Source: Bacteroidota bacterium (GTDB lineage Bacteria; Bacteroidota; Bacteroidia; Bacteroidales; Paludibacteraceae). From it: DNA of 15,729 bases. The stretch lies in contig JAKLIM010000038.1 of the NCBI GenBank assembly GCA_022709605.1, positions 1-15,729 on the forward strand, written 5' to 3'. Shown here one piece after another: positions 6,747 through 14,412 of the stretch. A program made the position numbers and the translations under genes. Below the pieces are notes generated by a model. The model made no database searches. It saw only the letters and a program-made list of their open reading frames with translations, and was not told the DNA's origin. How positions within the stretch are numbered: position 1 is the stretch's first letter; each line of letters begins with the position of its first letter.

Positions 6747-6760
6747 GAATAATATTATTC
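6747..6760. promoter_or_regulatory. Perfect 14-bp palindrome upstream of the tamB promoter
   Basis: GAATAATATTATTC is its own reverse complement and lies about 50-65 bp upstream of the predicted tamB transcription start, just ahead of the -33 region. The position suits an activator or repressor dyad site. AT-only palindromes arise easily in such DNA, so support is limited. Confidence 0.3.
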
Positions 6761-6774
6761 TTATACCGAAATTA

Positions 6775-6806
6775 TTTCAGCAATATAAAATTATTCTCTA
6801 CTTTTG
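6775..6806 (+). promoter_or_regulatory. Probable promoter of tamB, giving an almost leaderless mRNA
   Basis: TTTC (6775-6778) is separated by 20 nt from TACTTTTG (6799-6806), close to TTTG-N19-21-TAnnTTTG. With the start expected about 5-8 nt after the last G, transcription would begin near 6811-6814, on or next to the ATG at 6814. Confidence 0.55.
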
Positions 6807-6813
6807 TAAAACA

Positions 6814-9800
6814 ATGTCCAAAAGTATAAAAAAAACAATTACCATACTAAGTTTTATCCTTGCAGGAATTATTTTAATTTTTGCAAGTGTACCTGTTTTA
6901 TTGCAATCGGACAAGATACAGAACTACATAGCGCAGAAAGCAACCCAAGAACTATCCGTAAAATTAAATACCAAAGTAAAAGTAGGCAAGGTCAACTATA
7001 AATTGTTTAACTCGCTGGAAGTAAATGATTTTTATATTGAAGATTTAGAAAAAGATACCTTAGCATACGTAAATAAAATAGATTTAAACTTTAAATTGTG
7101 GGAGTTTTTTAAAGGCAAAATTATATTTACCAACATCGAATTAAATCAGTTTTCGGGAAATATAAAAATTGATAAAGATGGTAACAGCAATATAAATTTT
7201 ATTGTAAAAGCATTTGAAAAACCTACACCCGACAGTTCGGTGGTTGAATATCACATTAAAAATCTGACCATCAAAGAGTCATCCCTCAATTTTACTGATC
7301 TAAGAAAAAACCCATCGTTACCCGTCAATGTAATTAATACGAGCCGATTGAAAGTAAAAAATATCAATGCGCAAATTACGGTAGACAAACTGAATAAAGA
7401 TACCCTCAGTGCAAGAGTCAAATCATTCAGTGCGACAGAAAAAAGCGGGTTGACCATAAAGAATATAACTACACAGATTCATGGGAATAAAAAAGGGTAC
7501 AGTTTGCCTGAATTTCAACTACTTCTCCCAAAATCAGAACTTAATTTAACCGACATTAGGTTGAATATCGATACCATTACCGAAGAAAATAAAGTATCTA
7601 AAATTATCAGATGGAATGCCCCATTGGTCAATTCCCGATTATCGTTTGCAGATTTTGCGGCTTTTGTACCTGAATTTAAGAGGGTAAAAGGAGCCGCCGA
7701 GATAAAAGGAATCGTATCTGGCAGACTTTCGAGCCTTCGTTTAAAAGATATCGAAATAAAATACGGTAAATCTTTTTTGCTCAAAACAGACATTGATTTG
7801 AACGGACTTACAAACATAGCTGATGCTTTTATTTTTGGGAATATAAACGACCTGAAATTTGAGAAAAGCGATGTCCAGGATTTTATTTCAGAACTTACCG
7901 GTAAACCTTTTATTTTGCCAAAAGAACTTAACGAGTTAGGTTTGATTAATTACAAGGGAAATATTACCGGATTTTACAGTAATCTGGTGGCTTATGGCAA
8001 TCTGAACACAAATCTCGGAAGTTTATCCACCGACATTTTGCTTAAATTTGATAAAACATTGAAAGATTTGTCGTACAACGGAACCATTAAAACCGCAAGT
8101 TTTAATTTAAACAAGTTGCTGGGCGATAAAGCCTTCGGAAAAACGGCATTCGAAATAAATACAAACGGCACAAAATTGCATGATGCGGCTTTTAAAGGCA
8201 CTATAAAAGCCAATGTATCCGAATTTTATCTGAATAATTACACTTATCGCGATGTGAAATTCGATGGTAAATACGATGGTACCGGCTTTAACGGAAATGC
8301 CCTTATCGAGGACAAAAATATCAATGCGCGATTCAAAGGAATTATCGACTTAACACAAAAACTTCCGGTTTATGATTTTGATATAAAAATTGAACATGCC
8401 AATTTTTATGTTCTGAATTTAATAAAAGATTTACCGAAGGCAACCATTTCGTTCACCGGAAAAACGAACATGGTGGGAAACTCTCTGGACAATCTGAACG
8501 GCTTTGTGAGGTTCGACAGTATTACTTTGGAAAACAACAATAAAGTATTGAATGTAAATAAAATTCAATTTACTTCGACAATAGAAAATGGAGTTACTGA
8601 TTTTAAAATTTTATCGGATTATCTGAATGGATCAATTTCGGGAAACTTCAAATACAGCACCGTAGATCAATCCATTATAAAAATACTTCAGTATTATTTA
8701 CCGGCGCTTTCGAGCGTTAAAAACGGTTCGAAAAGCACAAATTCGAACGTCATCAATGTAAATCTGAGCTTGCAGAACACCAATGAAATTTCCGATGTAT
8801 TTTCTTTGCCCTATTCGTTAAGTGGTATTTCAAAAATACAGGGAAAAATTGATGAACGTGTAAATCAGATTCAGTTTAACGGTACAGTGCCTACTTTCAA
8901 ATTCAACAGGATGCAATTTGATAATGTTTCGTTAAACGTAGAAAGGGTAAAACAAGAACTTCAGCTTTCGTCGAGAGCACAAATGCACGATAAATCAGGA
9001 ATTATCAATATCTTTTTAAACGGAAAAGCGGCTAAAGATTCCTTATCGGCAAATTTTGGCTGGCAAAATACACAGAAAATAACCAATGCTGGTGAACTGA
9101 ACACCGTTACACTATTCAGAAAAGAAAATGGAAAAACAGCCGCACAAATGCAGTTGCTTGCTTCTCAGGTAATTATCAACGATTCAATTTGGGACATTCG
9201 CAAAAGTTCTATTGATATTAAACCTGATTCTTCCATTCAGGTTCACAATTTCAGGTTCGAAAACAGCAAACAATACATTCATATTGATGGACTGATTTCA
9301 AAAAAACCAACCGATAGTATAACTGTGGCGATGAACGATCTGGATTTGGGTTTTATTTTGAAATTAGCCAATTTGAATACCATAAAAATTGGTGGTTTTG
9401 CTACCGGAAAAGCTACATTTTTCGGACTGCTGAAAGAGACCATTTTCGAAGCAGACTTATTTGTTAAGGATGTGAACATAAATGATGTGCTTCTGGCTGA
9501 TGGAAAAATAAATTCGGCGTGGGACAACGTAAACAAACAAATTTTGCTGAAAGGTGAATTCTTTAATGATAAAAACACACTGGCACTCGCCAATGGAGTT
9601 TATGTGCCTAAAAATGATTCGCTTGACGTATTATTCGATGCCAGTGGCATCAGTCTTCAGTTTATTCAACGTTATTTTGATGGCATTGTAAGCAATTTTA
9701 AAGGCGATGGTTATGGCAAACTCCGGTTATTCGGACCAACCAAATACCTGCTGTTCGACGGAAAGGTTTTTGTTGACAAGGGTCAGGCAACCATTGATGT

Positions 9801-11241
9801 TACAAAATCAACCTATTATTTCAGCGATACGGTTTACATGCAGCCCAAAGCGCTGAAATTGAAAAATATAACACTCTACGATCAGGATAAAAATCAGGCC
9901 ACTTTAAACGGAAACCTTACTCACAACGGATTTTTTCAGCAGTTAGAATATAACCTTAACATAAGAGGCCGAAATATTCAGGCCATGAATACACAATCGC
10001 AGGATAGCGAATTCTTTTACGGCAAAGCTTATGTAACCGGAAACGTACACATTTACGGCGACGAAAAGGAAACGAATTTAGACATAAAAGCGGTATCGCA
10101 ACCTAAAACAAAATGCTATATTCAAATGGATGTAGCATCAACAGCTATGGATAACAATTTTATCAATTTTGTAAGCCCGGATACAATAGCTAAAAAAGAA
10201 GAACCTGCTAAAACCACTAAAAATGATATCAATGTAAAAGTTGATATGCAAATTGATGTTACGCCCGAGGCCGACCTGGAATTAATAGTTGACTCAAAGG
10301 CCGGCGATATGATTACGGCCAAAGGAAACGGCAGTTTAAGGGTTCAGTTTGACTCTTTCTCCGATTTGAAATTGTACGGCACATATACCATCGAACAGGG
10401 AAATTACCTGTTTACACTGCAAACATTGATTCGAAAAGCTTTTAAAATTGACAGAGGAAGCACAATCTCGTGGACCGGAAATCCCTACGATGCTCAGGTA
10501 AATATCAATGCCATTTATTCGCTCACCGCCTCGCTCAGCGATTTGATGGATAAAGCTGAACTGGAAGGTTCCACTACCCGAACGAGCGTGCCGGTGAACT
10601 GCGTGCTTAAGCTTACGGATAATTTAATGTCGCCAACCATAAAGTTCGACATTGATTTGCCTTCGAGCGACGAAGGTCTGAAACAAAAAGTACGCAATAT
10701 TATCAATACCGAAGAACTTATGAACCGGCAAATTGTATATTTGTTGCTCTTGAATAAATTCTATACTCCTGATTACATGCGTACTGACCCGGTGATTGGG
10801 GTGAACGAAGGTCTCTCGTTTGCCACTTCAACATTGAGCGCTCACATCAACAACTGGCTGCAACAATCATTCAACAGCAATAATTTATCAGTAGGTTTCG
10901 ACTGGCAAAAATCGGAAGTTGTAAACGATGAATGGAAAGCGCAAGTGCTTTATCAACCCAATAACCGGCTCATTGTGAATGGAAATTTCGGATACCGAAA
11001 CGAAATTCAGAGCACAAACAATAGTAAATTTATTGGTGACTTTGATGTAGAATGGCTGCTCACCGAAATGGGTAAAATCCGCTTTAAAGCCTACAGTCAC
11101 ACCATAGACCGGGCACAGTTGCGTCAGGCAAAATCAACTCAGGGTGTAGGTCTTTTATATCGCGAGGATTTCGATAGCTGGTCCGATTTATTTGTTTATT
11201 ATTGGGAAAAAATAATAGGAAACAAGAAAAAAAAGAAATAA
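6814..11241 (+). CDS. tamB: TamB-like translocation/assembly module protein (AsmA/DUF490 superfamily)
   Basis: TamB-type proteins are inner-membrane-anchored periplasm-spanning beta-taco proteins linked to outer-membrane protein assembly and lipid transport. The 1475-residue product has an N-terminal signal anchor (residues 8-31) and then the AsmA-like N-terminus (LSVKLNTKVKVGKVNYKLF). A very long stretch of alternating beta-strand sequence follows. The C-terminal DUF490/TamB domain (about 980-1450) includes FDGKVFVDKGQATIDV, a LYGTYTIEQGNYLFTLQ stretch near 1187, WTGNPYDAQVNINAIY, and a barrel-like C-terminus. The start is fixed by the anchor helix directly after the ATG. It is divergent from tsaD, and the DUF3256-type gene follows after 4 nt, so these two form an operon. 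A TamA partner is not in the window. The composition matches the neighbouring housekeeping genes. Confidence 0.92.
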   Translation: MSKSIKKTITILSFILAGIILIFASVPVLLQSDKIQNYIAQKATQELSVKLNTKVKVGKVNYKLFNSLEVNDFYIEDLEKDTLAYVNKIDLNFKLWEFFKGKIIFTNIELNQFSGNIKIDKDGNSNINFIVKAFEKPTPDSSVVEYHIKNLTIKESSLNFTDLRKNPSLPVNVINTSRLKVKNINAQITVDKLNKDTLSARVKSFSATEKSGLTIKNITTQIHGNKKGYSLPEFQLLLPKSELNLTDIRLNIDTITEENKVSKIIRWNAPLVNSRLSFADFAAFVPEFKRVKGAAEIKGIVSGRLSSLRLKDIEIKYGKSFLLKTDIDLNGLTNIADAFIFGNINDLKFEKSDVQDFISELTGKPFILPKELNELGLINYKGNITGFYSNLVAYGNLNTNLGSLSTDILLKFDKTLKDLSYNGTIKTASFNLNKLLGDKAFGKTAFEINTNGTKLHDAAFKGTIKANVSEFYLNNYTYRDVKFDGKYDGTGFNGNALIEDKNINARFKGIIDLTQKLPVYDFDIKIEHANFYVLNLIKDLPKATISFTGKTNMVGNSLDNLNGFVRFDSITLENNNKVLNVNKIQFTSTIENGVTDFKILSDYLNGSISGNFKYSTVDQSIIKILQYYLPALSSVKNGSKSTNSNVINVNLSLQNTNEISDVFSLPYSLSGISKIQGKIDERVNQIQFNGTVPTFKFNRMQFDNVSLNVERVKQELQLSSRAQMHDKSGIINIFLNGKAAKDSLSANFGWQNTQKITNAGELNTVTLFRKENGKTAAQMQLLASQVIINDSIWDIRKSSIDIKPDSSIQVHNFRFENSKQYIHIDGLISKKPTDSITVAMNDLDLGFILKLANLNTIKIGGFATGKATFFGLLKETIFEADLFVKDVNINDVLLADGKINSAWDNVNKQILLKGEFFNDKNTLALANGVYVPKNDSLDVLFDASGISLQFIQRYFDGIVSNFKGDGYGKLRLFGPTKYLLFDGKVFVDKGQATIDVTKSTYYFSDTVYMQPKALKLKNITLYDQDKNQATLNGNLTHNGFFQQLEYNLNIRGRNIQAMNTQSQDSEFFYGKAYVTGNVHIYGDEKETNLDIKAVSQPKTKCYIQMDVASTAMDNNFINFVSPDTIAKKEEPAKTTKNDINVKVDMQIDVTPEADLELIVDSKAGDMITAKGNGSLRVQFDSFSDLKLYGTYTIEQGNYLFTLQTLIRKAFKIDRGSTISWTGNPYDAQVNINAIYSLTASLSDLMDKAELEGSTTRTSVPVNCVLKLTDNLMSPTIKFDIDLPSSDEGLKQKVRNIINTEELMNRQIVYLLLLNKFYTPDYMRTDPVIGVNEGLSFATSTLSAHINNWLQQSFNSNNLSVGFDWQKSEVVNDEWKAQVLYQPNNRLIVNGNFGYRNEIQSTNNSKFIGDFDVEWLLTEMGKIRFKAYSHTIDRAQLRQAKSTQGVGLLYREDFDSWSDLFVYYWEKIIGNKKKKK

Positions 11242-11245
11242 AAAA

Positions 11246-11899
11246 ATGAACGCGTTGAAAATAAAAACCCTTGCCATTTTACTACTTTACGTTACGCTTG
11301 CAAATGCACAAAATATCGATAGTTTGTTTGTAAATATGCCCGACAATATCAATCCGGTGCTTAACAAAATGAACAGAAAAGAAATGCTCAGCAACGTAAA
11401 ACTCCTTCGAAACGATAGCACCCTGAATGTTTTTATGAAATATTCAAAACTGCTGAAATACGATTCGCTCGAAAATCACATACGTATCCGGAACTCGGCA
11501 TTAAGCACGTTCGAAATGAAAAAATTCAGAACCGAGAATGGGGTTGAATTAATTGGTGTTATCAGAACTTTCGGCGATACAATTAAAAGCTCGAATATCA
11601 CATTTTACAATACCAACTGGACCGTGAATCAATTGCAATTTCAAATGCCGGAAGCGAGTAACTGGCTCGATAAAAACGGGTTAAGTAACTCCACGTTAGA
11701 TATTACCTGGGCCGAAAATCAACTCCTGACTTCATTCATAGCTCTAAACTTTATCGATAAAGGATTAAAAATTGAAGCAAAAAATAATACCTACTACTAT
11801 TTATCCGACGAAACCAAGAAAACATTGAAGCCATTTCTTACCGATAAAATAATGAAGTACGTTTATGCTGATAAAAAATGGGTGAAAGCCGATGAATAA
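11246..11899 (+). CDS. Exported DUF3256-type protein of unknown function
   Basis: The 217-residue product has a signal peptide (MNALKIKTLAILLLYVTLANA, cut likely after residue 21). The mature part begins with SLFVNMPDNINPVLNKMNRKEML, continues with a DST...Y..L region, and has GVIRTFGDTIKSSNITFYNTNW in the middle. This order (MPD..LP.L....R.dm near the start, then a D(T/S)...I.FY...W segment) is what I recall for the Bacteroidales DUF3256 family, of similar length and unknown function. Its ATG is 4 nt past the tamB stop, implying co-transcription and a possible envelope role alongside TamB. No catalytic motif is evident. A run of T residues follows the stop (11900-11906) without a clear stem. 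Confidence 0.75.
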   Translation: MNALKIKTLAILLLYVTLANAQNIDSLFVNMPDNINPVLNKMNRKEMLSNVKLLRNDSTLNVFMKYSKLLKYDSLENHIRIRNSALSTFEMKKFRTENGVELIGVIRTFGDTIKSSNITFYNTNWTVNQLQFQMPEASNWLDKNGLSNSTLDITWAENQLLTSFIALNFIDKGLKIEAKNNTYYYLSDETKKTLKPFLTDKIMKYVYADKKWVKADE

Positions 11900-11948
11900 T
11901 TTTTTTGAGAAATAAAAGTAATTCTTTCCGTTAAGTCAATCACTTGTG

Positions 11949-12116
11949 CGTATTTAGCTTATTTCATTTGTTTTGAATTCAACCGACACTGCGGTTTAGT
12001 TCCGCACATTTGTGTTAGACATTATCAGTGCGCGGATATAGTTTGGCACATTTGTGTTGTATTTATCCAGCGCACGGATTTAGTGCAAAACATTTGTTTA
12101 TTAAACTTCCGTTTGT
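11949..12116. repeat. Degenerate 42-bp tandem repeat, four copies
   Basis: Four consecutive 42-nt units (11949-11990, 11991-12032, 12033-12074, 12075-12116) keep a TTTAG/TATAG word ending at 11957, 11999, 12041 and 12083. A CATTTGT word starts at 11965, 12007, 12049 and 12091. The middle two share GCACATTTGTGTT exactly (12004-12016, 12046-12058), and units 1-3 have a CGG before the TTTAG. Unit 1 contains TGCGG-N7-CCGCA and unit 3 contains GCAC-N7-GTGC, so each could fold, but with different bases. The outer units are more decayed. It fills most of the gene-free stretch 11900-12281. It is not coding. Function is unknown; 42 bp equals about four helical turns. Confidence 0.7.
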
Positions 12117-12250
12117 ATGTAAAGGTTAATGTAAAAAAGTAATAGCTTTATTTGTGAAATTAAAATTTTCAGTTTCTTTAAAGAAAAGTTTTTTTTAATT
12201 AATTGCAACAAATTGTTAACAAATTGCATCCTATTGAAGAAATGTATTAA

Positions 12251-12258
12251 TATCTTTG
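12251..12258 (+). promoter_or_regulatory. Probable -7 box for the lipoprotein pair
   Basis: TATCTTTG fits TAnnTTTG and would place the transcript start near 12264, about 18 nt before the ATG at 12282. No full TTTG occurs at the ideal distance upstream (the nearest TTG is at 12224-12226, spacing 24), so the match is partial. Confidence 0.45.
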
Positions 12259-12281
12259 ATTCAAAAAAAATAACTGCAATT

Positions 12282-12863
12282 ATGAGAAAATATCTATTGC
12301 TTTTTTTGTTAATCCCTTTCCTTTATGGTTGTCCTCCTCCTTGCGAACAAGAGGAACAGATTGATAATGGTCATTTGTCGAATGCAGCATTGTCATTAGT
12401 TCCCTATCAACAAGCCGAAATTTACAAGTTTAAACACACCAATGGCTATGTCATCGAATTTTCAACTGAAAGATCAAGCTCTACTTTGTACATGGATATG
12501 AATTTCAATTGTGGTCCAACTTCGAAATACGAAGAAAATACAACTACATTGAAATCAGATTACCCGATTTTTGATATTAACCTTTACGTTTCTAATTCTG
12601 AAAAAGATTATAACTCAGTTTCAATATTTATTGGCAGAAGTGCCTTCGCATTTAAATATTCGAACAGTAATGGTTTTATGTCTGATCAATTTCAGGATTC
12701 GGTTATGATAAATACAAAAAAATATTACAATGTTGAGCGATTGGCTAATTTCAATACATTTTATGACGAGCTGGCTTTTGCTGACAGTATTTATTATAAT
12801 CAGGAAATAGGAATTATTAAAATCAAATTATCAAATGGCGAAGACTATACGGTGGAAAATTGA
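12282..12863 (+). CDS. Putative lipoprotein of unknown function (first of an overlapping pair)
   Basis: I do not recognise a named family. The 193-residue product has a lipoprotein signal, MRKYLLLFLLIPFLYGC, with the lipobox LYGC at residues 14-17, followed by PPPCEQEEQ. The open frame extends to 12213, but the added 23 residues carry no signal and the -7 box at 12251-12258 lies inside them, so 12282 is the better start. The mature part is rich in Ser, Tyr and Asn and predicted mainly beta. Its end, ADSIYYNQEIGIIKIKLSNGEDYTVE, resembles the end of the next gene product (YY....G.IK....NG) and is a pattern seen in many small Bacteroidota lipoproteins. It overlaps the next gene by 29 nt in another frame. 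Confidence 0.8.
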   Translation: MRKYLLLFLLIPFLYGCPPPCEQEEQIDNGHLSNAALSLVPYQQAEIYKFKHTNGYVIEFSTERSSSTLYMDMNFNCGPTSKYEENTTTLKSDYPIFDINLYVSNSEKDYNSVSIFIGRSAFAFKYSNSNGFMSDQFQDSVMINTKKYYNVERLANFNTFYDELAFADSIYYNQEIGIIKIKLSNGEDYTVEN

Positions 12864-13518
12864 AATAATATTAGCGCTTATACTATTAAGCTTTAGTTCC
12901 TGTGGCGATGATTTCGCCTTGTCGGAAAAGTATTATTACATTGAGAATGAAAATAAAGAGTGGCTCATTGCCGATTCATTGGTTGGTGAACCGTTTGATA
13001 TGGTTGATGCTAATGGTATAACGTTCAACTTCACAGGTTATACAGTAAAAAATGACTTTAGCATTGGTACTTCCGGATTGATTTTTTTGCCCATGCCCAC
13101 AAAGAAATCGTACAGAGAAAATTATTACCTGACGAACAACTCAAACTATGGATTGTCGTTTTCAATGTATTTATATGCGAGTTATGGAGTTGAATTTGGC
13201 GATGAAATTCATATAAATTTAGGGGATATTATTTTTCATTATGATCTGAAAAACAAGTTAATAACCAAAATTTATCTTCCGAATGGGTCAGAGAATTGGA
13301 CTACAACTTCTAACGATAAAACAAAAATATTTGTGAATGTTGACGAACTTAAATCTTTAAATATCAACCATAAAACCTACGAAGGAGTTATACATTTTTC
13401 GATGAAAGATAATATCAACATGTTAACCGAACGTTCAATTACCGAATTATATTATGCAAAACAGTGGGGATTAATCAAATACGTTTACAAAAATGGTTTG
13501 GTTGTAGAGCGTAAATAA
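12835..13518 (+). CDS. Putative lipoprotein of unknown function (second of an overlapping pair)
   Basis: The 227-residue product starts MAKTIRWKIEIILALILLSFSSCGDD, with lipobox SFSSC (Cys23), so it should be a lipoprotein. There is no other in-frame ATG before the signal peptide, so the start at 12835 inside the previous gene is the only ATG that keeps the signal; the 29-nt overlap suggests translational coupling. The mature part has no known domain that I can name. The tail ITELYYAKQWGLIKYVYKNGLVVE matches the tail pattern of the upstream gene product, suggesting a diverged duplicate. About 220 bp of AT-rich DNA without a supported gene follows before the next start. Confidence 0.8.
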   Translation: MAKTIRWKIEIILALILLSFSSCGDDFALSEKYYYIENENKEWLIADSLVGEPFDMVDANGITFNFTGYTVKNDFSIGTSGLIFLPMPTKKSYRENYYLTNNSNYGLSFSMYLYASYGVEFGDEIHINLGDIIFHYDLKNKLITKIYLPNGSENWTTTSNDKTKIFVNVDELKSLNINHKTYEGVIHFSMKDNINMLTERSITELYYAKQWGLIKYVYKNGLVVERK

Positions 13519-13676
13519 TAAAATTGCCTGCGTTATTTATTAATATTTTATTAGAGAGCCAGGAGATGTGTATGTGGATTATGTTTTAAACAACCCGCTG
13601 TTAATCATGAGAATTATTGGTCATTTGAATTGCTGAAAATTATATTAATTTGCTTTGGAAAAGTATTTCAAGGAGT

Positions 13677-13707
13677 TTTGCTTTTATTTGAAAAACGTTT
13701 AGCTTTG
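13677..13707 (+). promoter_or_regulatory. Bacteroidota-type promoter for the DUF4160/DUF2442 pair
   Basis: TTTG (13677-13680), 19 nt, then TAGCTTTG (13700-13707) is a full match to TTTG-N19-21-TAnnTTTG. The predicted start near 13713 gives a leader of about 25 nt before the ATG at 13739. Confidence 0.6.
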
Positions 13708-13738
13708 TATTGTTATATAATGCGAAGCAAATTAAGAT

Positions 13739-14041
13739 ATGCCCAAAATATTTGAATACTTTGGATTAATATTCTACTTTTATTCTAATGAGCATGAACC
13801 TATTCATGTACATGTTGCTTTAGGGGATTGCGAAACGATTTTTGAATTAATAATGGAAAATGGCGAATTTAAAGAAATTAGACGTTGAGCGAAAAACGGG
13901 GTTGATTTACTTCGGGAGAAAGATACAAAAATAGCAGAAGCGTTTATCCGAAAGTATGAATTCAGTATAGTAGAAAAATGGATTAATTTCTTTGTACTGA
14001 AAAAGCAAATTAGATGTACGAATATCAAGAAGAAAATTTAA
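13739..14041 (+). pseudogene. DUF4160-family gene interrupted by an in-frame stop codon
   Basis: From the ATG at 13739 the frame reads MPKIFEYFGLIFYFYSNEHE, then PIHVHV (the family hallmark N/D-EH.PIHVHV), ETIFELIMENGEFKEIRR, a TGA at 13886-13888 (codon 50), and then continues in the same frame as AKNGVDLLREKDTKIAEAFI, KYEFSIVEKWINFFVLKKQI to TAA at 14039-14041. The part after the stop still matches the second half of DUF4160 proteins (helix, then I..KW..FF.), so the gene is full length (100 codons) but for one nonsense codon, most simply a CGA-to-TGA change. TGA is a genuine stop elsewhere in the window (tsaD, exosortase, both genes flanking here), so recoding is unlikely. Cytosolic; function unknown. 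It ends 8 nt before the DUF2442-type gene. Confidence 0.8.
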
Positions 14042-14049
14042 TTTTAATT

Positions 14050-14304
14050 ATGGCACGACAATTATTTATTCAACAAGCAATTTATGTTTCTGATTTATCG
14101 GTCGAACTTAAATTTAATGATGGTACTGTGAGAAAAGTTGACTTTGGTGATTTTCTTCGTAACCACCCGCATCCTCAATATAATAAATACCTTAAACCTT
14201 CGAATTTCAAAAAATTCTATATTGATCATGGTAATATTGTTTGGGGTAAAAACTGGGATTTGATTTTTCCAATTGAGAAACTTTATGCCGGAGATTTCTC
14301 TTGA
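14050..14304 (+). CDS. DUF2442-type small protein
   Basis: The 84-residue product begins MARQLFIQQAIYVSDLSVEL and contains the features of DUF2442 proteins: an early V.DL.V.L.F.DGTVR.VDF beta-hairpin, a central FL..HPHPQYNKYLKP..FKKFYIDHGNIVWG segment, and the ending W.LIFPIEKLY. The frame is open from an ATG at 14014, but that start adds 12 residues lying inside the upstream DUF4160 frame, so 14050 is preferred. DUF2442 and DUF4160 genes commonly sit side by side in bacteria, and the pair has been suspected to be a toxin-antitoxin-like module; I treat that as unproven. This partner is intact while the upstream one carries a stop. A bidirectional terminator lies 60 nt downstream. Confidence 0.8.
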   Translation: MARQLFIQQAIYVSDLSVELKFNDGTVRKVDFGDFLRNHPHPQYNKYLKPSNFKKFYIDHGNIVWGKNWDLIFPIEKLYAGDFS

Positions 14305-14363
14305 AATCTTAAACGGAGTGTCAGCGTAAAAGCTGTCGAATAAATTTTACTTTAAAAAAATAA

Positions 14364-14392
14364 AGCCCCGAATTCAAACAGAATTCGGGGCT
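14364..14392. terminator. Bidirectional intrinsic terminator
   Basis: Perfect 12-bp arms AGCCCCGAATTC (14364-14375) and GAATTCGGGGCT (14381-14392) enclose a 5-nt loop. T-rich sequence follows on the + strand (14395-14401) and an A-run precedes it (14354-14360), which reads as a T-run on the - strand. It separates the convergent DUF2442-type gene (+) and the exported LTxxQ-type gene (-). Confidence 0.9.
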
Positions 14393-14412
14393 AATATTTT
14401 TAGTCAATATTT

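Noticed and set aside
9279..9593. 104-codon - strand frame inside tamB
   Set aside because: It is a shadow of the tamB coding frame; the + frame is uninterrupted for 1475 codons with clear family motifs.
11949..12116. CRISPR array
   Set aside because: The conserved and variable parts do not form constant repeats with unique spacers: the whole 42-bp unit is repeated and drifting. No cas genes are nearby.
13550..13636. Short coding-like stretch (28 codons, PGDVYVDYVLNNP...)
   Set aside because: It has no start codon in context, is closed by stops on both sides, and resembles no family I know; too short to support even as a gene remnant.
13886..13888. Recoded TGA (selenocysteine or alternative code)
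   Set aside because: TGA ends tsaD, the exosortase gene, the first lipoprotein gene and the DUF2442-type gene. I see no SECIS-like hairpin after it, and DUF4160 has no Cys/Sec tradition at this place. A nonsense mutation or sequencing error is simpler.
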